From Suillus spraguei (Eukaryota > Basidiomycota > Agaricomycetes > Boletales > Suillaceae): a stretch of DNA of 64,000 nt. The notes beneath the pieces are model-generated. The model saw nothing but the letters and a program-made list of their open reading frames with translations, did no database searches and was not told the DNA's origin. The position numbers and the translations under genes were made by a program. This document shows, piece after piece, positions 22,012 to 36,060 of this stretch. The stretch's first letter is position 1. The number at the start of each line of letters is the position of its first letter. The DNA lies in assembly GCA_016800925.1 (NCBI GenBank), contig JABCPU010000325.1:1-64000 (forward strand), written 5' to 3'.

Positions 22012-25000
22012 TTGGCAGAATAAAGTTTAACTAGTTTCTGTTGGGTGCTATGTGGTCGACTGGAGACAAGGAGAAGAGCCCTTGAGAAATGACTTGATGG
22101 AGTAAATAGACGGAGTTTGGTGTACTACATACGGCGGCCGAGCACAAGGACAATGCCGCGGCGCTGCCGCGACTGCTGCCGGTCACATGAGCATAATTTA
22201 CTATCTTCTTTCAGAATTTCTATGAACAGTACGAGCTTAACTAGTACTGCTTCATGTCGTTTCATGGGAGTTGCCGACGGAGACCTTGGTTGCTCGAGGG
22301 TTACAAGCTGACAGAAGAACACCTCATTTGATCATTCTGCGCCTATTTGATTGACGCCGTGGCACAGATGGTTACAGCACCAGGAACCTGCTACAGTCGG
22401 CTCGCGTCGTCGAAATGTTATTGGGCGATTTTCCTAAAGTGTGCGGCTGGAGGTTTAAACGTTTAGGAGCTGCTCCACGCACCTACATGCAGAGTCTCAA
22501 TTTATTCCAGGTGCTTGGCAGGGCGACTTGGAATATCACTGTTTTCTAGAAACAGATCAGCGGAGGTCCCCCAGATCTATTCAGTGTACAACATACAAGA
22601 TATTTTTAGCAAATCCGTCATGTCGGCCACAGGATCTTGATAGACGCGGGGGACACAAGCACCATGACTGGTGCCCTCTAGAATATCAAATCGAATATGT
22701 TTCAATGAAATGCTCCATGGGATAAGCGCTTCGTGGCGTTCCAGAGAGAACCTCGAGTTATGTCGCATGGAGCACGGGTATGATATAAATGAGAATACCA
22801 TAATGTTTTTAGTAAATCTCCAAGCCATCAAAACATTCAGAAGCTTGTTGTTGAAACCATCGGGTCATCCCGGCTACGGAGGTTTTGAGCATGGTACGGG
22901 GATCACCTTGTACAGGGGTCGCGACCATCTGGTGCACTCGCACATGATCACATCGGATCAGTTACGCATCGACGAAGTCGAAGTGCGCCCTGGGAGAGCT
23001 TTGTGGCGCTTTGCGAGTTCGAGAAGTCGAAGTGAAGCAACTACAGTACAGCGTCCTGGGTGATTTAATCTGGTCTATCCTTGACGACCAAAAGAGCTGT
23101 GTCGCTAGTGAGTCGGTCTTTCTCCTCGGATTTCATCAGTACACAATTTTTGTGGTATATCGCAGGAAGTGACACTGATAGTATGATAAATTGATCCAGG
23201 ACGCACGAGTAGAACTTCTAGGACGCATAAAAGATACTGCGTAATTGACACCGTGACATGTTAACAATTGATCGTTCTTCTACCGCCGCTTGTAGACAAA
23301 GTTCAGCCACCTTGTGCTGTCTGTCACTCATCGTCAATACGTACCTTTTGTGGCCTGTCGTAACAAGATATATTGGTGAGAAGAGGATACACGAGTAAAC
23401 GAAGACGCACGGAAGTATACTAGAAGCCCGAGAGAACACGCAAATATACCAGGGAAACGGCAAATACAAGGTTTTCCCATTTACACGGCGTCTTCTGAAC
23501 TCGTCGTAGCGCAACATGTATGGTGTGCTGGCACCATGGTCAATACGCCATAATTTTCGTACGTACTTGGCGTTCATACGATCATTTCCGAACCTGCTTC
23601 CTGCGGGAGACAGTTACGCCTGGAAAGAATTGGCAGATATCACCCGCCTCCTATACACGGTATCTTCTGCGCCCATCGCAGATCAACTCAACGCGTCATA
23701 CTTACCGAATCCCTCTACCGTACGTACGGACGTACATACGGTTCATCGAGGTTCCGCCGGTGGACAGATCAGATCCGTCAAGAACTCAGGGTCACACCTT
23801 AGTAAACCAGAGGATTCGGAACTTCAAGTTTATCCAGTGAATCGTTTTGCAAATAGCAGTCCTTACGATCCACCAGTAGCACTTCACCCGCACTGCGGCC
23901 CGGTCAACGCACCCGAAGCTCGAGCAAGTAAAACAGCCCACGTACCGTACCTTATGCATATCATTCGGAATCGCGTTCCACCCAACTGAACCGTGACCAA
24001 GCTCCATGCGAACAAGGGAACGAATCCTAAAACCGGCAAGTTCGAATCGAGCTCCGACGAGTCTTCGACTTCGACTTCTTCCACAGCCAAAGCCTGAGAA
24101 ACCCATGTCCCAGATATTATTTACTTTTGAGATAAGGCGAGGTGTGACGTCAATAAGCAACATTTACTGCTGGGTAACTACTTGCGGCTTGGTTCTCATG
24201 GGGATGGGAGATGGAGATGGAGATCCGGGGATTTTCCACAGTCATAATCATAATAACCTTGGAGGATCGCATCGACAACGCATATGATACTATCGATGAT
24301 CAGCGTTAACGCTCAAACGTACAGTGACAAAGAACAGAACACCGCTCTTTTATGACTTACTCAGCCTATCCAGGGACGGGCAGGGTGAGCGATGTCGCCG
24401 CATGGATCAAACGACACTTTAGATAATAACTGCCAGGAGATGAAGATGCCAACCTCTCGATCGATGGCATGCAAGGTTTGATTACGGGGATTCCCCAGGA
24501 TCACGACTGGCAGGGATGGGGTGACACTACTAGTCTCTAGAATTCGCATTTGGTGGACTCTGAGTCGGATACGTTCATACCATAGTCTAACCTGAACTGT
24601 TTCATAGCCTGCTTCAAGGTACCTGACAGCTAGAATCATAATGCACAGAAGCTGCTAGTCTAGTACGGTGCCGTGAGTGCCAACGCTCATCGACAGTCAG
24701 AACTATCGAATGAGAATGTCACTAGAGTCAACAGTGACAGTCAATGGCGATACTTACAATTTCACCGATGCGAAAGCTCAAATTTGCAAAGTTCACTGGT
24801 AGTTAATTAGACGTCGGTGTGCAAAACCGCGACAGCCCAGTGAAACTGTGAACACATGGTTTAATGACTCGGAACTTACTGACGAGCTATCCAGATCCTA
24901 GCCTTAAACACCGTGACCAAGCGTGAGTGGGTGGCAGCGCTAGCTACATTCCTAAGACGCCGTTATTGCATGAGTGAACTTGACGGAAGCGATTGACGAG

Positions 25001-25720
25001 GCACTGTGGGCGTGTGTACATCTGCTAGCCGTAGATAAGATAAGACCGTCCGCTTAGCTCGAGCTTCGACCGCGACATCAACATTTAATTTGACCAAGAA
25101 TTCCAATGTTTGAAGGACAAGAACATCAATTGTGGAACTACTACTAAATGAACAAGGTGTAAACTACAATTAAGAAGGGGAAGGGTACAAGAGTCTCGAT
25201 GCGTGCGCAGAGTGAAAGCGAGTGTCAAAGTCAGGGTTATGCATGGGAGTGATGGTATGTAAACGAAGTACGGTGAGGAGATGCATGTGCAAACCAACCA
25301 AAACTGAAACGAAATGAAATGATGACGAGACATGATATGTACGTATATGTGTAAGTAATTGCAGTGGGAAAAAGCGCAAGATAGTTCAAACACCCGAGTC
25401 GACGTCGTTGATGGCGATAGTACAGTGTCAGTGTCAGCGTATTCGGAATGGGGCATTGGTATAATGGGTATGTATGCACACAGCACTGCGAGGCGAGGCG
25501 ATAGAACGCGGGACATCGGGAAAGAATAAAGTTAGGTTTGCAGTGTGTACAGTCAGGTCAGGTCAGGTCAATGAATGGCGTGGCGTGGCGTGTCATGTCA
25601 TATTTTGATGAATGCTTTCTTAGTCTTAGTTCTTGGGTCCTGGGTTGTCGGCGTGCGGGGTATGGGTGGCCCTGAAGTCCTCGGATACGTATCGCAAACC
25701 CTCCTCTCCGTATCACCCCC
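22012..25720. other. 3.7 kb gene-free stretch
   Basis: Several open frames of 60-157 codons exist but none shows family motifs, exon continuity or biased composition. The 3' side contains short pentameric microsatellites near 25555-25600 (repeats of 'aggtc' and 'ggcgt') just past the F-box gene end. Confidence 0.5.
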
Positions 25721-27922
25721 TTACGACCCCTCCTCCCTCCTCGTCATGGCGAACGAACTCTCAAGGGTAGGAGCAACAGGGTCTACGTCCCCCAATGCCC
25801 GCCATGTCCCCACGAAATTTTGTCCTCCAACGATATAGCCGCTGAACACCCACAAACCGAGTCCGACTGTAGGATGTAGGTACTGTTGTGCGGGAATACG
25901 AACAAGTGCAACGAGTCCGTCCCATTCGCGTACGCGGCCATAGAACTTGTAGTGGTTCCATGCTTGGCCGTGTTTAAAGTCTGTCTGTGTGGGATGAGTT
26001 GGTAGTAAGGGTGGGAGTGGACTGGATTTACCTCCCCGACAAGTGCAATGTCAAGCACACCATTACATTGCCTTTCCACACAATACTCTTCGTCGCTCTC
26101 GTCGTCTGATGCGAATGCAAGTTCAGTGTCTGCATCTTCATCCATCGCTTCGTCGTCTCTCTGACGGAAGACATCGTCGATGATTGAATCGTACCGCGTA
26201 GAAGCGTCATGTAGGAATTGGCCATCGTCTTCATCCTCATCAATATCAACATCTGCGTCGCTCTCGTCACTCTGAGCAGACCGCTCCGACAAGAACTGAT
26301 CATCATGCTCCCTATAAACGATATTGGGCGTTCCGCGGTATTGACATCCACGACAAGTAGCTTCGTTGTGGGAGTTTGGTGAACCTGGGCGATATGCTTC
26401 GTATGTGTACGTGCGGTCGTGGTGTTGCAGTCTCAGTTTGCCTTCGTACTGTTGTCGATGATCAGTATCAGCATCAGTACTAGTATGAGGAAACTGACCT
26501 GATCTTCGTGCACCTGGACACCCTTGGGTATCCAAGCGTTCGAAATGCCATCATCAAAGCCATCATCCGCACCACCAGTCGGTACAGGGACCTGGGGATC
26601 CACACAGTGGTATTCACGAAGACGCATGAAGAGTGGGTAGGCGTTTAGGAAGAGCTGTTGTTCTGTGAATTCTTCTGGCATCTGGACCTGTTGGAGAATC
26701 GTGGCAAATGCGTTATCGGTGGGAACCAGAATACGGCCTTGCCAGAGACCTGTTGCGGAGCCGTAGGTGTAATGAGTGTTCTTGAGGGAAGATTTCGCCA
26801 TTGGGTCGATACAATCCGTGAGGCGGTACCAATCATCGTCGAATTGGGAACTGGGAGATGCGGAATCGGAGTCCCGAAAAGCGTGTTTGACGACTTGATG
26901 TTGATTGAGCTCGTGGACGTCCTCTTGTGTGGGGCCGATTTGGTCACCGAAACCGAGTTGAATGGCGTGTTGACGAGTGAGAGGGAGATGTATTGGGATT
27001 CCGATAGGTGTTACTTGGCGACGTGAGAAAAAGACGAGTTTCGCTGCTGTGGAAGCGAGTGGGATGCCGATCTCAAGATCTGTGCGGTCATAGAAGTGGG
27101 CTGTGCGGGCTCGGCCAGAGCGGTAGAGTGGGAAGGCGCCGTGTGCTGGGATGATGGATTGACGGAGGTGGGCGTGTGAGTTGTCCATAAGGGGCATGCT
27201 GAAGTGATTGTGAGGGGCATAAGCTGATGGGTACTTGGAGGGATCATGAGGTGGACTCTGATGAACTGAAGTAATGACTTACACGAAAGGGAAGGATGAC
27301 AAAAGGAAGGACAAGTCTGATCATCTCGTTACGTCGGGCGGTGGTCTCGGCTTTAAGACGCTCTGAGGGTGTGTTGGAGGATAAGCGTTGAAGAAGATAG
27401 TGAAACATACCTTCTGTACTTGTGAACCAAAGCAACCATAATGCAAGACAGTTGATGGGAGATTCGTTAGGCCAGCCGTTTGGTTGTCCTCGTACAAGCG
27501 TTTGCGAACGAATTCGTCTACAAAATCTGGAAGACCTGCTGCTTCGAGGAGATGGCGATTCTTTTCGTCGTTCTCAGACATGAGTGCGAAAGAAGCCCAG
27601 AAAGCGTCGAGGACACCATTATCGTATACATCTGCTCGTCTGATGCATTTTAAGGCGGAATAGTACCAGGCTAACTGGTGAACGAGATGGCGAGAGTGGT
27701 GAGTACGAGTACCAAGTCTTCTAGCTGATGCAGCTGAATCGAATTTACAGTGAAAGATGCTAGAGTATAGATGGCAATTTTTTGGAAAAGCGAGGATGTC
27801 GTTTATTTGTTTGCAAGTTTGGAGGAGTGGTAGGATGAGACCATTGTCGAAACGAGTTCTAGTACGATATTCTCGAAAATTTCAGCGGGTAGATTGCAAA
27901 GAGAGGAGGATTGAAAGAACAT
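25721..27922 (-). CDS. Large F-box-type protein with acidic middle and conserved C-terminal module
   Basis: Five exons (27922-27411, 27362-27283, 27233-26499, 26448-26032, 25984-25721) give 669 residues if one base is restored in the first exon (near 27844) and one at its donor (near 27411). The N-terminus LCNLPAEIFENIVLEL is F-box-like, the part that binds Skp1 in SCF ubiquitin ligases. The middle has a very acidic linker (Asp/Glu runs around 26100-26270). The C-terminal part, with HGQAWNHYKFYGRVREWDG and FSGYIVGGQNFVGTWR, is the module common in agaricomycete F-box proteins and probably binds the substrate. The remaining frame is open over 1.9 kb with good splice sites, so I regard it as a real gene. 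Confidence 0.75.
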
Positions 27923-30900
27923 GATTTTTTTCGGGGGAAGGGATATGCATGAGAAGGGAGAGAGTTACAATATATAGTTAGTATCTCGTTTGATAACAGG
28001 ACAGATCGGGGGAGACCACATTTCGTCATATATGGGCGTCTACTTTAATCGTACCCACGAGTTACCAAGAAGGACGAACGCCGTTTCTTCTACAACTCCG
28101 ACAAACTTCCCTTGACGACATTTTTACTGCGACCAATAAAAATCATTCTTACGTTCATAAACCCTGTGCCTTGAGCACACCCGCCAATTATCTCCGTAAG
28201 ACCGTTATGCCGGCCCCGGCTCAATTTAAAGGCCGCAATTCACGGCGATCACGATCGGACCCTCCAGCCCTGTTATTTTCCCATTTCGGTTGCTTTCTCT
28301 AAAATCGCTATTCGTTCACTTGTATTTCCCTTCATTTCCGCCATTCCTGACCGACAATCCAGACATATTATCGGCTTTATCACCGGCGGTGGCTAAGTTG
28401 GACCCTATCAATATTATTAACAATTAATCCTCAGTGCGTGTATCATTCGCATACTCAGTATTACCGATACTTTGTATCCATTGTAATATACTTTTTCGGA
28501 TCTTACAGGGGGTCACAGCGTGGTACGCCAGCACTTTGCTCCACTCCAGCACTCACCACTCCTCAAACAAGCGCTGACGTAGATCAGGTCTTTAGCTGCT
28601 ATCTTCCGCTATTTTCGTGGGCCTAGCCTGGTCTCTCCACTAATCACGGTACCCCCCCACTGAGTTTGAAAACTAAATCAGCGTTAGAATAAAGTTGAGT
28701 TGAGTTGAGTTAAGTTAGCCATTATCATATCGGCCGCCATGTGTTCAACTGAACAGCCCTCTTCCTGAGACGTGCCTCCAGTTCAATGTTTTTCCGGGAC
28801 GTGATATAGTTGCATTATTTATAATTTGGCCCGGTGCGGTGGTGCGCTGAGTGCTCCCGGCGTCGTCTTTCATCAACCGGTACGCACGTGCCGTCACTAA
28901 CGCGCATCTTCGGCGGCCCGGGGCCTGTGTCACGTCGCAGTCTTTCCTTGGTCAAGTTCGTTCTAGGCCTAATGAGTGAAGTGAGTGGAGGGCCATTTAG
29001 GTTTGGGTTGACTTTTCCCAGGGTTTGCAGAACGATGAACGCTTTTATCGCCTCTCTGTGGCTTGTCACTCACTATGTCTTTCGGGACCGGGCTTTTCAA
29101 CTATTCGGTGATTATTACGACGAGGAGCAAGCCCTCTTTCACGTTCATCTCCATCTTCATTCCCGTCTCAACGCCATCTTCATCCCCATCGATCCTATTC
29201 CCGAAGCCGTTCCTGTTTCTCGTTCCCATCTCGTTCCCGTTCCCATCCCCATCCCATGCAAACTATCGCTTTCACAATCACGATATCATCATTCATTCAA
29301 ACAAAAGCCAATTTTAAACGCGCGTTTCCCACTTCATTTCCGTCGAGCTCCCCTTCACCCATGCACCATCCATCATCGGCAGTGGATGGATCGATCTATT
29401 GACGGAATCATGCGATTTTGGTTTATAGCTTCCCGAAGTTTTAAGGGTGTATGTAAAGGTATGTATCTATCGTGATGCTCTCCCGGCGTCTCTGTTAGCA
29501 CCATTTGCACCACACCATGCTGACAAGAACAATTGCATTACTACTGTTTTTGTAGGTCTTCGGCTAGGACATGCTCTAGAGTTTGGCTTGTGCCTTGGCG
29601 CAATGTTCCGTTACCGCTCAAAATGGCGCAAGTCAGTATGCGTTACCCCGTGCATTCAATTGGAGCACGGAGTACTCACTGGCAGTGTTGCCTCAGGCGC
29701 AGTCTCCTGATAACCGTGTGAGTTGTGATCGTTATCGCATGCGATGTGGCGTGTTTGGGCTGTGGGGCTCCTTTTGTGCTTTTCTTCCCTTTTTGGATTT
29801 TTAGTTGTTTTCTTTACAACTTGTGTATCGCCGGCGGGCTTTCGTCATGTTATGTATGATTGGGCCTTTCGTTATGTCATGTATTGTAGGATGATTTCGC
29901 GTACCCTGTACCGACGGCTATACTGACATTCTACTTTCTATTACTAGGTCAAGGGGTATCGATATCGGCAAGGGCTTACCGTTATGCGGTGGCCGTTGGT
30001 GAGATTTGCCTTCACTTGGATATAATTTACTAATATCGTGACTCATAGTGGAGATAAGTACGAAGGCCACTTCGCGTCCGTCTTTATCTTTGTCTTTGTC
30101 TCTTTCTATAAGGCTTAGCCGTCGTTGTCGTTGTGTCGTTGGCTTCTATTGAGCCCCATCGTTATGTGATGCTGGTGGAGCGACGGCGACGGCAAACTGA
30201 CTGATAGAGTTTTCTCGAGTTCACAGCCACAAAGCTTCCTCCCAATTCGGTGTTCCCCGTAGTATCCCTCATTTTGATTTACCCGCGGGGGTGATTGCTG
30301 GGCTCGTACCTGGTCCTCTTACTTGCTATTGTTTGGCACTGATGGTGACTGAGACGCGACGCGTCGGCTCGGGGTTTCCCGGAGGCCTAGTCTAAGATTG
30401 CCTATTCAAACTTCGCCGCCGATCACATACACTATTTACCATTTTCTAGGGCGGCGGGTCTTCCCGTATGCACACCCTGTTATTTGGTAAGATTCCGATT
30501 TGGCTCGCTGGGGATATGCGCAAAGGCTAAATTCGCGTCATATTGATACAGTTGTCGTTGTGCTATTGGGCGAGCGTTATTGTTATTGTTCGGCTTGCGT
30601 GCGCTGGGTTGATCCGTGAGTGGTTGGGCGCAGGAACTAGGGTGCGTGGTTTTATCATTGATGTGGGGATTGGTGGGCTTTACTTCAGGGCTTGGAGCTC
30701 AGGCTTCAGGATGTTGGCGGTCGCTGAATGGGGTATTCTTGCATTTTAGTACAGGCGGCTTCGACTTCGACTCGGGGTTCCCCGAGTACATACCATATGG
30801 TTTCGCGTAGGGGCGATTGGTAGGCTTGTACTTCTCGTGCTGTTGACAAATTCTGTTTAGTTTGGTCCTTCCTGGGGAGGGTTAGTGTCTGTTCACTGTC

Positions 30901-31039
30901 GTACTCCCGTTTCTTCTCTACACCGAGGCTTATTAAACTTGGCATTGCCGAGTCTGTTCATATGGGGAAATTGGCATCGGTGGGTTGCCTTCTGTCCCAT
31001 AAACTCGTTTGGTAACTGACTTCGGATTCATAGATAAGG
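27923..31039. other. Long gene-free stretch, left part
   Basis: No conserved motifs were found in any frame. Contains a pentameric microsatellite ('gagtt' repeats near 28693) and a short perfect palindrome at about 30773 (ctcggggttccccgag). The region may hold a long promoter, a non-coding transcript or a decayed element. Confidence 0.45.
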
Positions 31040-31930
31040 CTTTCATTTTCAATCATTCCCAATGTCCACGGAAAACGTTTTAATCTCGTTTCCAGGGAGA
31101 TGATAGATTTCAACATCGTGTATCGATACATCATACTGCTGGTCTTCATGTCGCTTTGCGGATCCGCCGGTGGCTGTCAAGGCTCTCAGTCTGTCCCAGA
31201 GTCGACCGACGAAGTTTAATGATTCTTTGCAGAGTGAAATGGTGCAAAGTCTCATTGTAAACATCGTCTGTCGATGGATTAGACTGCTAGTCTTCTCGCC
31301 CTTTCTACTTTGCGAATCCATTCAGATTGGTGACTATTTTTGCTGTAAATAAGGCTTCCAGATTCCCTTCTCAGCATTGACAAACAATATTTAATGCTCT
31401 TTGCAGAATCGTCTGATGCAAAGATCCATTTAAACATTGTCCGTCAATGGTGAAACTGCTAGTCTTGTTTGGAGCTGTTTGTTGTTGATGGCGCGCCTTG
31501 TACTCGGTAAGTCATACTCGTTTCTTTTGCAAACCTGACTGGCTGATTGGTTTGAGGAATGCGTTAAGAGCTTTCGGTAACTAGGTTGACCAGATGATCG
31601 ATGAGGTTGAGTGATTCACGATACCGATCAATGGTACGATGAAACACTTGACATCATTTGTTGATGAGGTCAGACTAGGCGGGTCTCTCCGTCAGGATTC
31701 CTCTCCATGGTTCTTTCCGAGGATTTATGATCGGTGACCTCGAAAGCTGCGCTCGTACTCTCTGCTTTACGAACTCGTTGGTTCAAACTCCATAGATAAG
31801 GTTTTATATTATCGGTTCTTCCAGAAATTATAGACTGACGATTCTTGGTGCTGCATTACATTAAATGAAGCGCCAAGTGTCATCTGTCGATGGATTGGAG
31901 TGCGCTGGTCTACTTGTGTGGGCGCTGTCC
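31040..31930. repeat. Degenerate tandem series of 120-280 base units
   Basis: Related blocks recur at about 31040-31160, 31200-31320, 31365-31490, 31590-31690 and 31840-31930. Each has a 'gaa/atgaa...gtgcaaag' part followed by 'cat(c/t)gt(c/g)tgtcgatggatt' and 'ctgctggtctt'-like ends. The units are strongly diverged and contain no common reading frame. Confidence 0.45.
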
Positions 31931-32551
31931 GTTGCTGATGTATACTTGACTTGATTGAGATCATATCCAAGGACTTATCTGACGGCTTTTATATCAAACG
32001 CAGCCTTCATCACTAGCCACAACACAGTTCTTTCCTGCAGATGTGTGAACGCTAATTGCCGAACGATTTGTACGAGTGCATATGGTACTTGTTGCATAGA
32101 AATCACAATATATGTTCCAATTTGATCGTCTCCTTCAGGTCCCTTGATTCTTGTGCTTCCCTTGAGGTTGATTGTGATCTTGTGAATGATCGATGGTTTA
32201 GGCGGTATCGTCCGACTGCCAGAGGTTAAAGAAACACAACCCTCCGCAGCGCTTTGAATGATGCATGCATGTTGCCTAGTAGATCATGCAATGAATGTTC
32301 TGGACATAGGAGTCTGGTCGCTGATCCAACCGGAATTCTTGGTGAATGCCTGTCAAGAGGTGTGGCGGGATCGAAGCAGAAGAAGTTATTACCAAAACGA
32401 GTCAAATCACGTCCGAAAATGGAATGTGACTGCTTTCCTTGACGTCGTCACAGAACGCGGGGTCGATGGGCGCATAAAAACTCGTCGTCTCCAGATTTCC
32501 CTCTTTCTTTGTGTCCACTATCATCTGCCATCCTTCCCCCCACCTACCGTC
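31931..32551. promoter_or_regulatory. Upstream region of the PUF gene
   Basis: A TATA-like 'cataaaaac' lies near 32471, followed by a pyrimidine-rich leader (32500-32545) directly before ATG 32552. The frame is open further upstream to 32258, but that part has no bias, so the ATG at 32552 is preferred. Confidence 0.4.
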
Positions 32552-35222
32552 ATGCAGAGCACCGATAATGTCCAGTCATTCGTTTCTTTTGGTCATGAAT
32601 ATAGTCCACCCCGCTCCAGGACCATTGCTGGGTCCATCTGGGCTCCTCAGCCTCAGCTGTTGGATTCGACGTGGCCGAAAGCTATAGACTCATTCTCCCG
32701 TGACGCGGAGAGGGAGTTTCAACGCTCCGGTCGTGTTTCGAATGGCCGGAACTTCTATGTTCCAGGTAACGGAAGTGAAGATGTCTTCGGTCCTGTAGGC
32801 GTTGTCGGTATGCCTCGCAAAAGAGACATAGGCGCGATCGGCGACGGTAGGAAAAAACAGAGCCCCGATTTTGACGATAGCGTTAGTCGATCTTCATTGA
32901 AATCAAGCGCATATATGCTGATAAGATCGATCAACTAGCATGTCGAGCAGCTCTTACGCGCTCTTAACCTGAACTCTCCCGCTCTTTATGCTCAGCAGCC
33001 TTCTCGTCCACAAATTCCCGATTCCAAGAATGTATCAACCGGCTCTCCGGATTTTTCTCCAAGCTCTACTGTATCTGCGCTCCTTACGCCTACAGATCTT
33101 TCTCCTGCGAAAACTTCTTTTGACTTGAAGATCAATCCACCTCATGAACTAGCTCCTTCGCACTCTACTTTGTCTTCTTCGTCCCTTCTGTTTGATCACG
33201 GCTCGCCCTTGAGGGCGCATGATTATATGTCTCATAATGTACACCAGCGTTTTTCTAGCGTTCCTTCTTCAAACCTTCTGCCTCCGAGCCCATTGCCTTA
33301 TTTCGAGCAGTCTTCCGAGAATTCTTCCCCATCTTTGGGCTCTCAGCAGTTTTACGACAGTGCTTTCGCTCACTTGAGTCATCCAGAACTCTCGAGGGGT
33401 TCCTGGCGGCAATCACAGCAGCTGTCCGCTCCTCCCGAATGGCTGAGGGTTGAGGAGAAGCTTGGCGGCGACTATCCCTCCGGTGTTACTGTCGGGGAGG
33501 ATTCTCTTAGGACCTCACCGTCTCAGCCATCGTTCCCACCTCGTCATAACGGAGCTCACGCTCACGAGGTAAGGTTATCTTTCTCCACTCTGTTTCCATC
33601 GCATACACACTTACGTCCCCTTCACAGCCGATCAACTTCCTTTCGCTTTTGCATCCGTCATCGTCTCCCCCATACAACGTATTTGTGGCGCGCATCATAA
33701 AATCATCTGACCAACAGGCTTCTATCTTTCTGCAGCAGAAGCTCAAGGTTGCTGATCTTGAGGAACGCCACAAGATTGTGGACGCTATCTGTGCGCGTGG
33801 TTTCGAGATGATGTCACACCGGTTAGCGTCCTTGCCATAGACACGGTATAATTAAACCTGATATGCCTATCTGCTAGTTTCGGCAACTGGGCAGTCCAAA
33901 GATGTCTTGAAGCTGCGGCGACCCCCGAAGAACGAAGGAAGATAGTCAACTGCATGAGGTATGCTTTCGGCTCACGGCAACCTTCTTTGAACATCCCTGA
34001 TCGTGAATAGGGGACGGGTCGTCGACCTTGCGACCAACTGTTACGGATGCCATGTCCTCCAAAAGGCACTTGACTGTGAGGAGGATATTCGCCTCCTGAT
34101 CGTTTCCGAGCTTCTCCTCGGGGACCCTGCACTGACTTTGGTGAACAAGCATGCATCCCATGTCTGGAGCAAAGTAAGAGATCTGTTACGACTCGGATGC
34201 CGTTGGACCCTAATAAACCTGTATCCAGATCATGGAATTGACGTGGACGGCCCCCGCGCCTCCAATTTTCGCATTGTCAGGGGTATTTCTTGCTGGAGGA
34301 TCAATACCCTGTTGACGATTGTATATAGTGTCAATAAGTCCCTGAAAGGGAAATGGGCATCCCTCGCTTGCCATGAAACGGGATCCCTCGTTGTCCAGGT
34401 GAGGATGCCAATGCATGTCATGTAGCTTGTTTCTCATGTTCTACAGCACGCATTTGAGAACCTCGAAGAGTCCGCTAAAGACGGCATCATTGACGAGCTG
34501 CTGAATCAAGGACCTACTGTGTTCGGTGAGATCGCAAAGAACCAGTGGGGTTCGTACTGCATTCAACACAGTCAGTGCTTCTACTATTACGACCTCTTCG
34601 CGATCTCTTACCTTCCATTATCCAGTTCTAGAGCACGGGTCTTCAAAACACCGCCAGATGTGCCTGGACCATATTATGTCTGACCTCCTGGATTATGCCA
34701 CAAACGAACAGGGGTACAAGTCCGTTACGAAGGCTCTCAAGGAAACAGGCCCCGAAACTCTAGACAGGATTGTCAAGCGGATGTGTGAACCCGCAAAGGG
34801 GTACGAACATTGTGATCGCTTTCTATTACGACACACTGACCCTATCCAAGCGGCCGTCGAGCGATGATAGTGGATCTGGCGTTGTCGGTTACCGGTAGTC
34901 AGCTGATTGCTAGCACGTTGCCTCAGGTATGCCGTTACGGTGTTGCCGTCACTGTCTATTGTCAACCTCATGTTCTTTCGCATTAGGCGGACAAGGACCA
35001 GCGCACTACGCTCTATGATTGCATTCGCGGCCATATCGTTACTCTGCGCGGCTGTAAGACAGGGTCCAAGGTCATCTGGCTTTTGTAAGCTTCATCTATA
35101 CATTGCTTCTTTTCCTTGTTGATGTGAATGATCCGTCCGCAGCGATAGGATGGTTCGATCGTTCATTTCTACCTCTGTTTTTGGTTCTAACTCGTGTCTA
35201 GCGCGCCTATTATGGCTATTGA
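32552..35222 (+). CDS. PUF (Pumilio-homology) RNA-binding protein
   Basis: Twelve exons: 32552-33568, 33628-33821, 33878-33958, 34011-34173, 34229-34275, 34329-34398, 34447-34570, 34626-34800, 34851-34926, 34987-35084, 35143-35152 and 35202-35222. The first half is Ser/Pro-rich and disordered. The second half holds PUF repeats: FGNWAVQRCLE, TNCYGCHVLQKALD, HASHVWSKIMEL, CHETGSLVVQHAFENL, QWGSYCIQHILEHG and GSQLIASTLPQ, ending in FDRMRAYYGY. Such proteins bind 3' UTRs and control mRNA stability or location. One exon has 10 bases. An in-frame TAG at 32936 sits between two local shifts (near 32905 and 32938); restoring three bases removes it, so it looks like a small deletion or consensus error rather than a gene end. 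Confidence 0.85.
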
Positions 35223-36060
35223 GAGGGTGCTCATCCTGCGTTCTTTCTATTCTGATTTTTGACATCCATTGCAATATTCTCTCACCATCTCGTCTTCATC
35301 CACGGCGTTTTCACTTCTACTCGAAAACGTCTCTTATAACGTAAACAATACCACGGTCAATACCTGGCTGGCCCATCTCCACCATTAATCTCGGAAAAGT
35401 ACCAGAAAAATTCATCTGTCTCGCATTCCAGTAACAAAAGCAGTATTAATCGCATCAACATCAATCATTATCATCAGTCTCAAGTCGCATTCGCAATTTC
35501 GCAACCGTAATCGTATACTACACATCGCTGTCTCCATCTCAGCTTCACTTGCACGAACAATCTTCGCACTCAACTCTCTCGATATCGAATTTCATGCCTG
35601 CTTATTTGCGTCGCTATCCAAGCTCCTCGCTTCTTCTTTCGACTATATATACCGTGCACATCAACTCCCGTTGTCAAGCTTCCTGTTTCCCCGCTCGCTG
35701 CTGCTCTCAGCACGGAATGGAGACGCGGATCGCGTGCGCTCATGAATCAAATTTTCGTCCTTATGTCAAGCCAAGCTAGAATTCCTCGCATGATCCATCG
35801 AACAGCAGCTCAGTTCCTATTGTAACAACCTCTTCTTTTACCTTTACCAATCAAAACGCATCATCGCATCTGTAACCGTTCTACGCCCACTTTCGTTTGT
35901 AGCATCACTTTGTCATCGCTGTTGTCAGTAATGTTATCAGTTGTTGTCCAGTTATTGGACTCTTTATAAATTCAGAGGGAACGGTCCAGTATACTCGCAA
36001 ACATGCGCCGAGTTCGTGCAGTATGATATAGTATATGTCAAGCGACGATGGAAAATATAA
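35223..36060. other. Gene-free spacer
   Basis: Pyrimidine-rich sequence without conserved coding signal between the convergent PUF and fasciclin genes. Confidence 0.5.

Noticed and set aside
23516..23989. 157-codon open frame on the plus strand
   Set aside because: No family motif, no promoter or splice context, and a competing open frame overlaps it; probably chance.
32258..32551. N-terminal extension of the PUF protein by 98 residues
   Set aside because: Open but unbiased sequence spanning the TATA-like element and the pyrimidine-rich leader; ATG 32552 is better placed.
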